From the NCBI GenBank assembly GCA_948567375.1, contig OX419757.1, forward strand, positions 34,658,001-34,722,000: 64,000 bases of DNA. The letters are read 5' to 3'. Shown here one piece after another: positions 19,515-29,487 of this stretch (its first letter is position 1; every line of letters begins with the position of its first letter). The notes under the pieces were generated by a model. It ran no database searches. It saw only the letters and a list, made by a program, of their open reading frames with translations, and was not told where the DNA came from. The stretch comes from Lunularia cruciata (lineage: Eukaryota > Streptophyta > Marchantiopsida > Lunulariales > Lunulariaceae). The position numbers and the translations under genes are program-made.

Positions 19515-22500
19515 CTACCTTCTATGGTACATCTTCAACTTATCATGGTTAATCCTATCAAAGTGTCTTCCTCCCAACTCCTTGAGATCATAGGTGTAAT
19601 TGCCCCACACCTTCTCTACTATGAAAGGTCCAAAGTACTTAGGCAAAAACTTCTTTTGCACTCTCTTGAATCGAATGGAATCAAACAACATTACCCAATC
19701 ACCTTCTTTGAAAGGCTCCACCTTCTTCTTGCCTTGCCTCTTGTCATAGCTCTCCTTTTGTTTCCTTTGGGCTTGCTCCACTCGAACCATAGCAACTGCT
19801 CTTGCCTCTTCCAACTCCATGAGTTGATCCTTCCTTGACTTCCCTGCATCACTTCCTTGTGCTTTCTTCAATCTCCTATGAATGCTTTGGAAGGTAGGAA
19901 GATCAAAGTGAATAGGTAAGGTAGACTCAATACCATACACCAATTGGAATGGAGAATATCCAGTGGAAGTCTTCATGGTTGTCCTATACTCCCACAAAAC
20001 TGCATGAATCCTCTTGTCCCAATGATGTTTAGCCCCCTCCATTTCTGCATCTTTGGCCAACATCATGCACAAGGTCTGATTGGTTCTCTCTGCCAAGCCA
20101 TTGGAATTTGGCTTATAGGATGTAGTTACTCTATGTGTGATAGAGAAATGTCGTAGCATGGCTGTAGTAATGCTTCCTGTAAACTCTCCTCCTCTATTAG
20201 AAACCAACTCCAAAGGGCATCCAAACCTAGTGATAATGCGTTCATAAAGAAATCTACCCACTTCATCTTCATTCTTGTCCCTCAATGGTCTAGCCTCAAC
20301 CCACTTGGTAAGGTAATCAGTAACTACCACAATGTACCGATTGTTCCTTGGGGTTCTATGGAGAGGTCCTACAAAATCAATTCCCCACTTCTCAAAAGGT
20401 CCTAGCAATGGAATTGATCTAAGTGGTGGAGTGGATGTAGACTTTCTAGCAAAAGCTTGACAAACATGACAAGTTTTGCAATAATCAAGACAATCCTTGA
20501 AAATCCCTCTCCAATGGTAACCTGCATCTAGAATCTTGAAAGCAGTCACCTTTCCTGCAAAGTGTCCTCCACATACTAAACCTTCATGAAACTCCTTTAT
20601 GAGTAGGATAGACTCTTCCTTACCCACTGCTCTTCGAAGTAGACCATCTGCTCCTTGGTGAAAAAGAATATCCTCCACCATTGTGTAAGGTCTAGATCTT
20701 GCTGCAAGGGCCTTCCTCTCCCTAGCATGCATCCCTTCTGGATAGTTACCTCTTGTCACAAAATCCACAATCTCCTTGTACTCCATTGGAATCTCTTGAG
20801 TGACTGAGATTGTCATGAGCTCCTCATCCGGGAAGGAATCATCTACTGGCTCATCTCCATCATGATCATAGGCTCTAGATAACAAATCAGCATTTGCATG
20901 TTTCTTTCCTGGCCTATCCTCAATTGTGTAGTCATACTCAGACAAGAGTATCATCCACCTTGCTAGTCTCCCTTCAACATTAGGCTTGTTGAAGATGTAC
21001 TTCAAAGCCTTGTGATCCGTGACAATTGTGGCTTTCCCTCCAATCAAGTAGTGTCTAAACTTCTTGAGACCAAAGATCACTGCCAACCCTTCTCTCTCTG
21101 TGACAGAGTAGTTCTTCTCTGCTGAAACCATCTGCCTACTAGCATAAGCTATTGGATGATCATGCCCATCTTGGTCTAATTGACTAAGAGTGCATCCTAT
21201 AGCTACATTAGAAGCATCAGTGTAGAGGATGAAAGGCTTACTCCAATCAGGTTTAGCAAGAATTGGAGCTACAACAAGGGATTGCTTGAGCTCCTCAAAA
21301 GCTTTGAGAGCCTCCTTGTCTTCCAAAATCACCATGTAATCTACACCCTTCTTCATGTAGATGGTCAATGCATAAGCCTTGTTGGAAAATGAGAAGATGA
21401 ACCTCCTATAGTACCCAACCATTCCCAAGAATTGGCATAACTTTGTCAAGCTTGAAGGGAATGGAAGGTCTGAGATTTTCCTCACCTTCTCAGGATCAAC
21501 TGCTATTCCATCCTTGGAGATGATGTGCCCCAAAAGTAGACCTTCTTCACATCCAAAAATGCACTTCTCTGGGTTGAGTGATGCATTTGCCTCATCCAAG
21601 CGTTGCAAGACTTTGATTAGGTGCTCAAAGTGCTCCTCCTTGCTCCCATAGACACAAAAGTCATCAATGAAATCTCTCACAAATTTCCCAATGAAAGGTT
21701 CAAATACCTTGTTCATGAACCGTTGGAATGTGGCTGGAGCATTGCAAAGCCCAAAAGGCATGACCTTGAAAGCGTAAGTTCCCCAAGGTGTGGTGAATGT
21801 GGTGAGTTGTTGATGCTCTGGTGCAATCTTTATTTGGTTATATCCACTATAACCATCTCCAAAACTGTACCTCTCATGACCTGCAACCTCCTCCAAGATC
21901 TCATCAATGAATGGCAATGGGTAGTAGTCCTTCTTGGTAACAGCATTAAGCTTCTTGTAATCCACACATACCCGAAGCTTGCCATTCTTTTTCTTCACAA
22001 TGACAATTGGAGACACCCATTCTGAATTCTCCACCTCAAAGATAAATCCAGCCTCCTTGAGCTTATCAATCTCCTCCTTCACAACCAAAGATATTGGTGG
22101 GCTAATGCGATGTTGCTTTTGGCGGATTGGTCTTGCATGTGACTCCACCTCTATCTTGTGCTCCTCCAAGGTGACTTCCTTCAAATCCTTGTAATTAAAA
22201 GCAAACACATGGATGAACTTGCGGAAAATCTCCTCAAATCTCACCTTCTCCTCCTTGGTAACATTTGGGCCATACTTGAGGGTAGATAACCTTCTCTCTA
22301 CCTCCTCAAGTGTCAATGGTGATTTATCTGGGTCCTTCAAAACCTCTGGCTTAGGTGCAAAATCCATAGCACACAAGGGATACACATCTGAATCAGATTC
22401 AGATTCATCTTCCTCCGTGGAAGTCTCCTCTTCCATGCTTGTGTCCACACCTAAAGCTCCTTCTTCAGAATCTGATTCCCAATAATTAGAAGATGGGGTA

Positions 22501-24341
22501 TCTGAATGTGAAGTGTTGGTGGTGTTAGTCACAGGAACAGTGACTCTATGGTTTGATGGCCCAATCCTCAAGTACCTTTTGTGCCATCGATCAGTTGTGC
22601 GTGCTGCTCTCAACCATGGCCTCCCAAGAAGTAAGTCATAGCTTGAATCCTTCAAGACTTGGAAAGTCATGAGATTTTGAACTCCCATAACTGAAACTAC
22701 CACCTTATCCATCACCCCCACTGGTCGAACTTGTTGCTTGTTTGCCATGCTCACCACAAATGTTAAAGGTCTTGAGGGTATCATACCCAACTTCTTCATC
22801 AACCTTTCTGACATGGCATTCACTGCTGATCCTCCATCAACCAATGCATCCTTGATGTTGTGACCATTCACTCTCACATCAATCTTGGAGGCATATTCAC
22901 AAGCCTCCCATGGTGCTGGCTTGGCATCCACCACCCCCATTGATACTGGAACTTTTGCCTTCTTCTTCTTTTTGCTCCTTGTAGAACTCAAACCACCTCT
23001 AAGCTCCTTTCTCAAGGTAGGGTTCAAAGCAATTAATTGGCCCACTGTGATGTTAGCCTTGTGACTACCAACATCCTCCAACACATTGTAGTTCCATTGT
23101 TGCTTTGAGATCAAGAAGTCCTCCATCCCCAACTTCTTCCTTGGAGTCTTTGTTGTTGAGGGTGTTGAGGTGCGAGTGCTCCTAGTAGACATAGGAGTAT
23201 CCTTACGTGAAGTAAATCCTTGAGAAGAGTGAACATCCTCTGCAAAACGAGCTCTCTTCTTCTCTTGTGCCAAAAGCTCCAAATTAAGACCCTTGGAGTT
23301 TGAGCACTCTCCCTTCTCATACTTGCTCTCAACCACATCTATGGATGCTATCCCCTTACCTTTGTTGGGATTATGAGCCACTTGGGTTTCACTACCTCCC
23401 TCTTTCCCTCTATTGGCTCCCTCATAACCCCTTCCTCCATGGTAAGTGGAATTTGGGCAATTCCTTTGGATATGGCCTCTTCCTCCACAACCAAAACAAT
23501 TTCTATCATTGAAATTGTTGGCTGGTTGGCCTCCTCTATATGGATAGTTTCCATAACTCCTAGGTCCTCTCCCTACATTCTGATCCACCTCTCTCTTCTC
23601 CCATAGTTGCACCACATTGATCTTGAGATCCGCAAGTTGTTCTGTGATGGTTTGGAGTGGATCTTTTGGTGGAGGTGCAAGAATTGGAGCAACTACTACT
23701 TGTGGTGCAACCCTTGTCACCAAAGTATCAGAAGTTCCACCATACTTGTAGCCTTGAGGAGGATGCACAACCTCCTTCACCACCAAATCACTCTCATCCC
23801 CTTCCAAACTCTCCTCCATACGAATTGCGATCTTGATAGCTTCAACCTTGGAAGAAGGTTTCTCATATCTCACCTTGCTTCTAATTTGTGGTCTCAATCC
23901 TCCCACAAAATTCTTGGTGAGCATGGCCCCTATGCCAATCATTGTAGTCTCCACATCATCCCCACCCTTCCTCAACACTATGCGAAATCTGGACTCCAAC
24001 TTTTCCACTCTTTCCACATATACTTTCACTTTCTCTCCATCTCCTTGCTTGAGAAATGTAACCTCACTCATCAATCTCTCATAACTCTCATCAGGAAGAA
24101 AGTTCTCAATGAGTGCTGAAGTCAAAGTCTCCCAAGACTCCTCTTCCCCCTCTCTCCTCTCTCTCTTTTGGTATTCTGACTCATACCATGTAAGTGCTGC
24201 ATCCTCAAAGAAATCTGGTAATAATGAGGCCCACTCATTCTTCCTCCTCTCATTGTTTCCTATGCAAGCTCTCTTGAAGTCTCTCACAAAGGCCTCCACA
24301 TCTTCTCCATCCTTGCCAAAGAAAACCGGAAGTTTCCCCAT
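19515..24341 (-). CDS. gag-pol: A4 Gag-Pol polyprotein, 1608 residues, Ty3/gypsy (Athila/Tat-like)
   Basis: Single uninterrupted frame. Gag lies at about 1-330, with a CCHC knuckle CFGCGGRGHIQRNC near 282. Aspartic protease has its ALVDGGSAVN core near 502. RT includes GDGYSGYNQI, MPFGLCNAPATFQ and the catalytic FIDDFCVYG near 892. RNase H has TDASNVAIG near 1040 and TDHKALKYI. Integrase has an HHCC zinc finger near 1270-1305, a first Asp in GIDFVGP near 1319, SNRGGEF near 1382 and Glu in NGLAERT near 1417. A C-terminal GPF-type module (KYFGPFIVEKV) follows, with no chromodomain or other tail. Gag, protease and RT are in one frame, as in several plant lineages. The second integrase catalytic position is Asn instead of Asp, which should abolish strand transfer. 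All other key residues look normal. Confidence 0.96.
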   Translation of the reverse strand: MGKLPVFFGKDGEDVEAFVRDFKRACIGNNERRKNEWASLLPDFFEDAALTWYESEYQKRERREGEEESWETLTSALIENFLPDESYERLMSEVTFLKQGDGEKVKVYVERVEKLESRFRIVLRKGGDDVETTMIGIGAMLTKNFVGGLRPQIRSKVRYEKPSSKVEAIKIAIRMEESLEGDESDLVVKEVVHPPQGYKYGGTSDTLVTRVAPQVVVAPILAPPPKDPLQTITEQLADLKINVVQLWEKREVDQNVGRGPRSYGNYPYRGGQPANNFNDRNCFGCGGRGHIQRNCPNSTYHGGRGYEGANRGKEGGSETQVAHNPNKGKGIASIDVVESKYEKGECSNSKGLNLELLAQEKKRARFAEDVHSSQGFTSRKDTPMSTRSTRTSTPSTTKTPRKKLGMEDFLISKQQWNYNVLEDVGSHKANITVGQLIALNPTLRKELRGGLSSTRSKKKKKAKVPVSMGVVDAKPAPWEACEYASKIDVRVNGHNIKDALVDGGSAVNAMSERLMKKLGMIPSRPLTFVVSMANKQQVRPVGVMDKVVVSVMGVQNLMTFQVLKDSSYDLLLGRPWLRAARTTDRWHKRYLRIGPSNHRVTVPVTNTTNTSHSDTPSSNYWESDSEEGALGVDTSMEEETSTEEDESESDSDVYPLCAMDFAPKPEVLKDPDKSPLTLEEVERRLSTLKYGPNVTKEEKVRFEEIFRKFIHVFAFNYKDLKEVTLEEHKIEVESHARPIRQKQHRISPPISLVVKEEIDKLKEAGFIFEVENSEWVSPIVIVKKKNGKLRVCVDYKKLNAVTKKDYYPLPFIDEILEEVAGHERYSFGDGYSGYNQIKIAPEHQQLTTFTTPWGTYAFKVMPFGLCNAPATFQRFMNKVFEPFIGKFVRDFIDDFCVYGSKEEHFEHLIKVLQRLDEANASLNPEKCIFGCEEGLLLGHIISKDGIAVDPEKVRKISDLPFPSSLTKLCQFLGMVGYYRRFIFSFSNKAYALTIYMKKGVDYMVILEDKEALKAFEELKQSLVVAPILAKPDWSKPFILYTDASNVAIGCTLSQLDQDGHDHPIAYASRQMVSAEKNYSVTEREGLAVIFGLKKFRHYLIGGKATIVTDHKALKYIFNKPNVEGRLARWMILLSEYDYTIEDRPGKKHANADLLSRAYDHDGDEPVDDSFPDEELMTISVTQEIPMEYKEIVDFVTRGNYPEGMHARERKALAARSRPYTMVEDILFHQGADGLLRRAVGKEESILLIKEFHEGLVCGGHFAGKVTAFKILDAGYHWRGIFKDCLDYCKTCHVCQAFARKSTSTPPLRSIPLLGPFEKWGIDFVGPLHRTPRNNRYIVVVTDYLTKWVEARPLRDKNEDEVGRFLYERIITRFGCPLELVSNRGGEFTGSITTAMLRHFSITHRVTTSYKPNSNGLAERTNQTLCMMLAKDAEMEGAKHHWDKRIHAVLWEYRTTMKTSTGYSPFQLVYGIESTLPIHFDLPTFQSIHRRLKKAQGSDAGKSRKDQLMELEEARAVAMVRVEQAQRKQKESYDKRQGKKKVEPFKEGDWVMLFDSIRFKRVQKKFLPKYFGPFIVEKVWGNYTYDLKELGGRHFDRINHDKLKMYHRR

Positions 24342-24580
24342 CTTAACCCCTCACTATCTTTCTTTTCTCTTAATTTTTTTTTTTTTTCTCTTTTCTTTTC
24401 TCTCACTCTATTACTAATAGAGTATATACATGACTAACACCATCTGAGAATAATCCACTCTAGGGAACACAAAAGGTTCAGGTTGCTCCAAGATTTCTAT
24501 AGCAACATCAAATCCTAGAGTGCATATTAATCTAACTCTCATGGATAGTTTATCCATAAGTTGAAAGATTATCTCCATCA

Positions 24581-25078
24581 CTAATCTTGAGAACTAGCTG
24601 ATGAAGGTGGTAGTATTTCTGTAGCTGTACTAAGACTCTCTCCAAGATCCTTCACCAAAGTTTCCAAAAGTGCTTTTACTCCACTACACTCATGTCCTTT
24701 TGGAAGTCCTTCAACTCCACAAACCTCACACAACTCCTTGGTCTTAGATCTTCTCCCTCCCAATCTTGGTGAAGAAGGTCCAACATGCAAACCCAAGTCA
24801 AGTAAGCCTCTCCTTTCCCTCAATCTCTTGCTCTCAAAGGTTAATGGACATGAACTTGCCTTATGTCCCTTCTCTCCACATAGAAAGCACTTAGACTCAC
24901 TCTTTCCTCCAAGTGGTGTAGGTTTTTGGATCCTCTCAACACTCTCTTCAAATTCTATTATAAACTCTCTTTTCCTCAAATCCACCCCTACAATCACCTC
25001 AAACCCTTGGGGAACCTTGCATAATCTCAATTTCCACTCTTGATGACCCTCCATGTTCCCAAAGATGAATCTAAACAC
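24581..25078 (-). CDS. A-family zinc-knuckle ORF upstream of gag (A4 copy, 165 residues)
   Basis: Starts MFRFIFGNMEGHQEWK. The knuckle CFLCGEKGHKASSC lies near residues 63-76, and CEVCGVEGLPKGHEC near 115-129. The tail is Ser-rich (ILPPSSASSQD). Relative to the A2 copy, one extra base near 25060 moves the start downstream, so the N-terminal ~40 residues are in another frame (25215-25027). It sits about 240 bp before Gag-Pol. The 24342-24580 spacer has T/A-rich tracts and no gene. Confidence 0.6.
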   Translation of the reverse strand: MFRFIFGNMEGHQEWKLRLCKVPQGFEVIVGVDLRKREFIIEFEESVERIQKPTPLGGKSESKCFLCGEKGHKASSCPLTFESKRLRERRGLLDLGLHVGPSSPRLGGRRSKTKELCEVCGVEGLPKGHECSGVKALLETLVKDLGESLSTATEILPPSSASSQD

Positions 25079-25702
25079 TCAAACATGCTTTTTGTTGATC
25101 TCAAACTTCTCATGCATGAGATCTCCACTCTGCAGAATTGACCCTTCCTCACAATGTCACTCAAATCTCCCAACAAATATGTCACAGTCCTCTGAAATTT
25201 TCCACACTTGATCACAACTCTAGGGCGTCCCTCCCTGCAAAATTTTAGATCTTTTCATCAAGCCATTTGGCCTAGACACCTTTCTATTCAGTACCCATAT
25301 TTCAGATTTGGTCTGAAAACCACCCCCCTCACTTCAAAAACTCATAACGCACTGCGCAAAAACGATCTCTCTCTAATTTTTGTGGCACCAGGTAGGATAC
25401 AATGCATTAAATTTTCTTGGAAATTTTCAGGACAATTCACTGAAAATTGAAGAAATGGCAGACTCTGTACAATTTTCCAGAGAGCATGCAGTTGCGGGAG
25501 CACTTTACCCTATCAACTTTCAAAAATTCTAGCCCAGTGCGCATAGAAGCTCTCTCAATACTTTTAAGTGTGCTAACTGAAAGATAACCCAAGCTATCAT
25601 GTGTAGAAATCTCAAGTCCAGATCTCAAACTTGAGATTTTGCCCAAAATCACCTTAATCCCCAAAATCTGCAATCCACCTCACACAATCTCTCCAATTCC
25701 TC

Positions 25703-25873
25703 TCATGTGTACAAGATGTACAAAATCACCTCAAAGACATCATAATGAACTACAGGGTATACAAATGGATCTTGGTTCTCTAACATAAGTTCAGCCCTCT
25801 CCTCTCCTAATGTTCTCTCCAAGTGAGCTCTCATAGCCTCCTTCTGCCTAATGTAGAATTGGACGCGGAACAT
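25703..25873 (-). CDS. A-family short leader ORF (A4 copy, 56 residues)
   Basis: Begins MFRVQFYIRQKE just after the PBS and ends VILYILYT. The core is charged, with a hydrophobic C-terminus. A frame upstream of this Met is open back into the LTR. Conservation among copies is high, but the copies are too similar overall to show selection. Confidence 0.35.
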   Translation of the reverse strand: MFRVQFYIRQKEAMRAHLERTLGEERAELMLENQDPFVYPVVHYDVFEVILYILYT

Positions 25874-25893
25874 TATCTTGCCTTCTAGAGAGG

Positions 25894-25910
25894 TCCCGGC
25901 AACGGAACCA
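25894..25910 (-). other. Primer binding site of A4 (modified tRNA-Asp type)
   Basis: Minus-strand TGGTTCCGTTGCCGGGA lies four bases from the LTR end. It matches the tRNA-Asp complement TGGCGCCGTTGCCGGGG except at the CG-to-TT step and the last base. The same altered site occurs in A5 (32203-32219). Confidence 0.7.
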
Positions 25911-25914
25911 AAAA

Positions 25915-26593
25915 TGTGAGCCGGCCTGTCTCTCACTCAGGATGAACCTCTGATGGCTATTATGGTAGCGCACCATGGACTAAGAAGGCAAGGAACCCCA
26001 ACTCCATCATACTCCTCCAAGGCTAACACTCCAAGACTCAAGACATTGCTCACTAGAGAACTCAATGAGAGAGAGATAGTTGCAAATGAAAGGATGATGA
26101 GTACCTCCTCACTCCTTGTTTATATACTTGTGAAATAGTTACGTACCAAAGTTACTAATTACCGTAGTAACTCAAGTTACTAGACTAAAAGTCAAGTAAA
26201 GTCAAAAAGTAGAAAGGAATATCCATTCACATGGGCATATTCCCCTTATCTTGACCCAACCACTAAAGCAAGGATTCCTTCACATGGGCTATCCTTGGAC
26301 TAAAGAAGAATCCAAAACAAAAAGGCTTGCGGGCCCAAGAGTTCTCAACTCTTTCCCCAAAGCCAAACACCTAGGAATAATACCAAGTCAACACACTAAA
26401 ATCCAAAATAGTGGTGCTCATCTTTTCTACTTCCTCTAAAGTAAGGTCCCATCTATCTTAGCTATGACTAACTTTAGCTAACCATGACTAATATAGAACC
26501 ATCCTTTATCTCTATATAAATAATATCTCTTAAGTACTTGTAATACCAAGCTAAATATCACAATACCACACACATGCACAAATGGGTGTTACA
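25915..26593 (-). repeat. A4 5' LTR with TATA box
   Basis: 679 bp. On the minus strand TATATAAAC (26126-26118), in the context AAGTATATAAACAAGG, is a good TATA box about 200 bp before the LTR end and is conserved in every A LTR in the window. The right flank GTCC completes the target duplication. Confidence 0.95.
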
Positions 26594-26972
26594 GTCCGCA
26601 CCATTGTTGTGGGACATGGACAAGATTTATGGGGCCTCCAAAGACCCTAGGCGTTACTCTGGTACAGTGGGTACCATTGAGTTGGATAACTTCATCCAGG
26701 AGTTGGATAGTTGGTGGGATCTGTAGCAGATGCGGAACCTGACTTTGTTCACACCTTTCATGGCATGGAAGGGGTTGTTTCAGCATCCGGAGGGTCCGTT
26801 GAAGGATGACTATCATGAGTTCAAGAGAGCTTATTTGGAGGAGATTGAGTTATGGAGATAGTATTGGTCTCCACACTATGTCTCCATCACTTCAAGCTTG
26901 GTGGCTAGTAGTAGATCGGCTGTACTTACGAGTTCTAGCTCGAGTTGTGTTGGCGGAGCTAGTGGAGGTACA
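26594..26972 (+). pseudogene. B gag, second segment
   Basis: Continues the B capsid after A4: KIYGASKDPRRYSGTVG, ELDNFIQELDSWWDL, then TPFMAWKGLFQHPEGPLK and YHEFKRAYLEEIELWR. In-frame stops at CAG-to-TAG-like positions occur after WWDL and after ELWR. It ends at TSD GTACA, where the C2 solo LTR begins, and resumes at 29488. The helical pattern with conserved Trp residues fits a retrotransposon capsid. Confidence 0.75.
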
Positions 26973-27358
26973 TGTGGTGCCCACATTTTTTTAATTTTCA
27001 AAAGAAAGGAGAAGCAGTGTATAGAGAAGTCGGATTGCGCCTGAATGGCCAAAGAAGGCGAAGAAAAGAGTCTTCGGGATGAAACCCGAAGTAAAGTGAC
27101 TTCAGGTCGGAAAGTGAAGTACTCGAAAATGCCCTATCAATATACAACCCAAAGTAAATTATCTTCGGATCGAGGGGAGCTCAAACCCGAGGCAAAGACA
27201 GTCTAACAACCTTTCATTGGGGTGAGAAATTCAAGAAGGGGCTGTTTGAAAACTGGCGGCACATATGCGCGAAGGTGGATTGACAGTGACAAGTGCATGC
27301 TGGAGGTGTGATTTCTCGATAAGAACTCGAAGTGATGGAAGACAAAGAAGTGCAACTC

Positions 27359-27367
27359 TATAAAAAT
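27359..27367 (+). promoter_or_regulatory. First TATA box of C2 LTR
   Basis: TATAAAAAT in the context ACTCTATAAAAAT, the same context as at 4033 in C1, 165 bp before the conserved ATG. Confidence 0.55.
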
Positions 27368-27523
27368 CAAAATTGCAATGACAAAATGTTGAGCAATTTT
27401 CCTTTGCCGTTGAGGAGTCGTCTGGCAGGTGATCAGGGAAAGGGAAATAGAGTTGGACTTGTGTTAGTGCGCAAGGGAGAAGTCGCGAGAGTGAAATCGA
27501 GAGAAAGTGAGAAGGTAGAAGAG

Positions 27524-28792
27524 ATGGGAGGAGGGAAGAAGAACTCCAAATTTGTAGTGAGAAATCATGCGATTCGGAGGTTAGACGTGATAGCAAGGAT
27601 CAAAGCCTTGAGCCGACTTCGGATCACATTTTTGGCATGGAATTGGAATGTAAGTTTTCCAGGATTCATGACAAAAATCATCAAGAGTAAGTGTCTCGAT
27701 GGACCCAAGGAAGAAGGGAAGAGAGGAAATCTGGCTCGCTAGACAGAGTTGGATTGGAGACTTGTACTCGGGAAGGAAGTAGGCTCGGAGAAGAGGGCCA
27801 CGTTCTTGGGAAAGGGAGAGATAACTCAAGAGACCCAGGAGGTGAGAGATGCCTTCTCGTCAAAATGGATGAAGAATGGGTACAAGGTTGAGAGCTACAA
27901 AGACCCTGTAAAGAGAGGGATCATGAGTGCTTTGATGGCTATCCTGAAGCCAGAGAGAACTACTTATGTGATGAAACACCAAGCGATGTTCTTCCATAAG
28001 TTGTTTGTAGGAGAACCAATAAATTGGGCGAGGTGTTTTCACTAGAGAACAAGGCAGATGGTGTGGAATTTGTGGGATAAGTCACCTCCACACTACATCG
28101 TGCCGTTTGCAGCACACTTCTACCTTGGGCTCAATTTGCTAAACTTGGCAGAGCGGACTCAAATGGTGTCGCACTTCCATCCTGATGTGCAAAAGGAGGT
28201 CGATGTCAAGGAGCAGCAATACATCTTGCAGATCAGGAGCATCGACAACTACTACGCAAAGACAAGGAAGAACATGGAGGTCGCAGTGAGTACCCCGACG
28301 AAGAAGAAAGGTCGGCAAGGTGAAGCTGAAGAAAGCAAGAAACCTCGGAAGATGCAGAGAAGTAACTCGAGGTGAGGAATGGTGGTAATTGAGTCGGAGG
28401 ATGAAGACTCAGAAGGAGATGCCGAGCGCAAAACGGAAGACTCGGAACATGAGGAGGAACCTGAGCTGACACTGCAGAGCGGAGGTATGAGTATGGATAG
28501 TGAAGAAGGTGGAGAAATGACATCAGCGCCAGCGGCTGAAGAATACAAAGAAGAAGTGCAAACCGAGTTGGAAGCCAAAGACAACACACTGCTAGAAGAC
28601 AAAGTAATTGTGCCCAAGGAAAAGAAGATCGCAATACAGAAAGGAGTTTGCTCGCGACATAAGGTGAAGTGTGAAGCGGGGCCGAGTAGAGTGAAGGACG
28701 AGGTAGAAGAAAGCTCGAGTAGTGAGGCATCGATTCCGATACGAAGACTACAGAGAAGATTAAGAGTTGTTGTAGAATGGTATAGTTGTTAG
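27524..28792 (+). pseudogene. LTR-borne gene of family C, C2 copy (lacks coiled coil)
   Basis: The frame starts MGGGKKNSKFVVRNHAIRRL. The N-terminal globular region is well kept (ITFLAWNWN, LVLGKEVGSEKRATF, NGYKVESYKDPVKRG, KHQAMFFHKLFVGEP), followed by the acidic middle. Stops near 27740 (TAG), 28043 (TAG) and 28374 (TGA) are single transitions from sense codons. The frame ends about residue 420 (RRLQRRLRVVVEWYSC), because the coiled-coil part present in C1 and in the 44993 copy is deleted. Confidence 0.7.
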
Positions 28793-28810
28793 AACTGACA
28801 ATTTGTTCGC

Positions 28811-28818
28811 TATTTAAG
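28811..28818 (+). promoter_or_regulatory. Second TATA-like box of C2 LTR
   Basis: TATTTAAG followed by AGTGGCATTCG, matching the block at 6761 in C1. It is retained although the neighbouring coding sequence has been deleted. Confidence 0.5.
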
Positions 28819-29487
28819 AGTGGCATTCGTAGTATTATGTTGTTCAGTGCTCATTATTTTTGAGAATAGATAAAGTGAAGTGTTGTGAAGCAGTGCTCAT
28901 TGCTTGAGCTTGATTCCGAGTATCAACTTTGCAATTGTGTTTGTGAGTGTGTAGAGAAATTCAAAGTGCAAGTTAGTGTGCTTGTTGGATGTTGGATTCC
29001 ACAGCCTTGATCTTCATTCTGTGTGTTTGATCTTGGGTGAAGTGCAATCGAAGCAATGCCTTGACAGATCTGAGAGGAATTGTAGTGTTGGTAGTATTCT
29101 GCATTTGTGAGTGCAGTGCGAAGTTGATGTGAAGCAATTTCAATTGAGGAAGTTGTGCCTTCAGTGGAGGGGTGGAACACAATTCTGAGGCAAAGTCGTT
29201 TTGCAATGAAGTGCCATTTTCGGGAGAGCCTGAATCATCACAATCAAGATTGTTTGGAAAGATTTGATGGAGTTGTGATTAAGGAGTGTAAATTTGTGAC
29301 AAGACTGCAAATCAGTGCTTGTTACTCTCTTCTGGGTATGGTTTCTACTTGAGAGATTAAAGACACAACCAAGAAGAACTGAAATTGTTACTTTGCTTTG
29401 TATTTGACCAATTCTGACTCATATCTACGTGGGAATGAACTTTACTTACCCGATTACCACAAAAGTGATATTTGCCAGGTTGTCACA

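Larger units (their letters stand above)
18793..26593 (-). mobile_element. A4, intact and young family A LTR retrotransposon
   Basis: 7.8-kb minus-strand element inserted in B gag with 4-bp target duplication GTCC (18789-18792 and 26594-26597). The two 679-bp LTRs (18793-19471 and 25915-26593) differ at one base that I can find (TTTCTCC versus TTTCCCC), so insertion was recent. Order on the minus strand: LTR, PBS, leader ORF (25936-25703), zinc-knuckle ORF (25078-24581), Gag-Pol (24341-19515), polypurine tract, LTR. Both LTRs share a 13-bp deletion absent from other A copies. The leader stretch 25079-25702 holds no ORF I trust. Confidence 0.97.
26973..29487 (+). repeat. C2 solo LTR (2.5 kb, internally deleted)
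   Basis: Bounded by TGTGGTGCCCACA and TGTCACA, with perfect 5-bp target duplication GTACA (26968-26972 and 29488-29492) inside B gag, and no internal element sequence. It is about 1.3 kb shorter than C1 because the coiled-coil and C-terminal part of the LTR gene is missing. The junction is near 28790, where coding sequence runs into the region preceding the TATTTAAG box (28811). Sequence 28830-29487 is R/U5-like and has no gene. Confidence 0.92.

Noticed and set aside
21621-22025. 134-codon plus-strand frame opposite RT in A4, and its equivalents in A2 and A5
   Set aside because: It is a shadow of the RT coding strand with no recognisable protein features. Its conservation follows from RT.
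19515-24341. Chromodomain at the end of A4 Pol
   Set aside because: The polyprotein ends shortly after the GPF-type module with KLKMYHRR. No chromodomain aromatic pattern is present.
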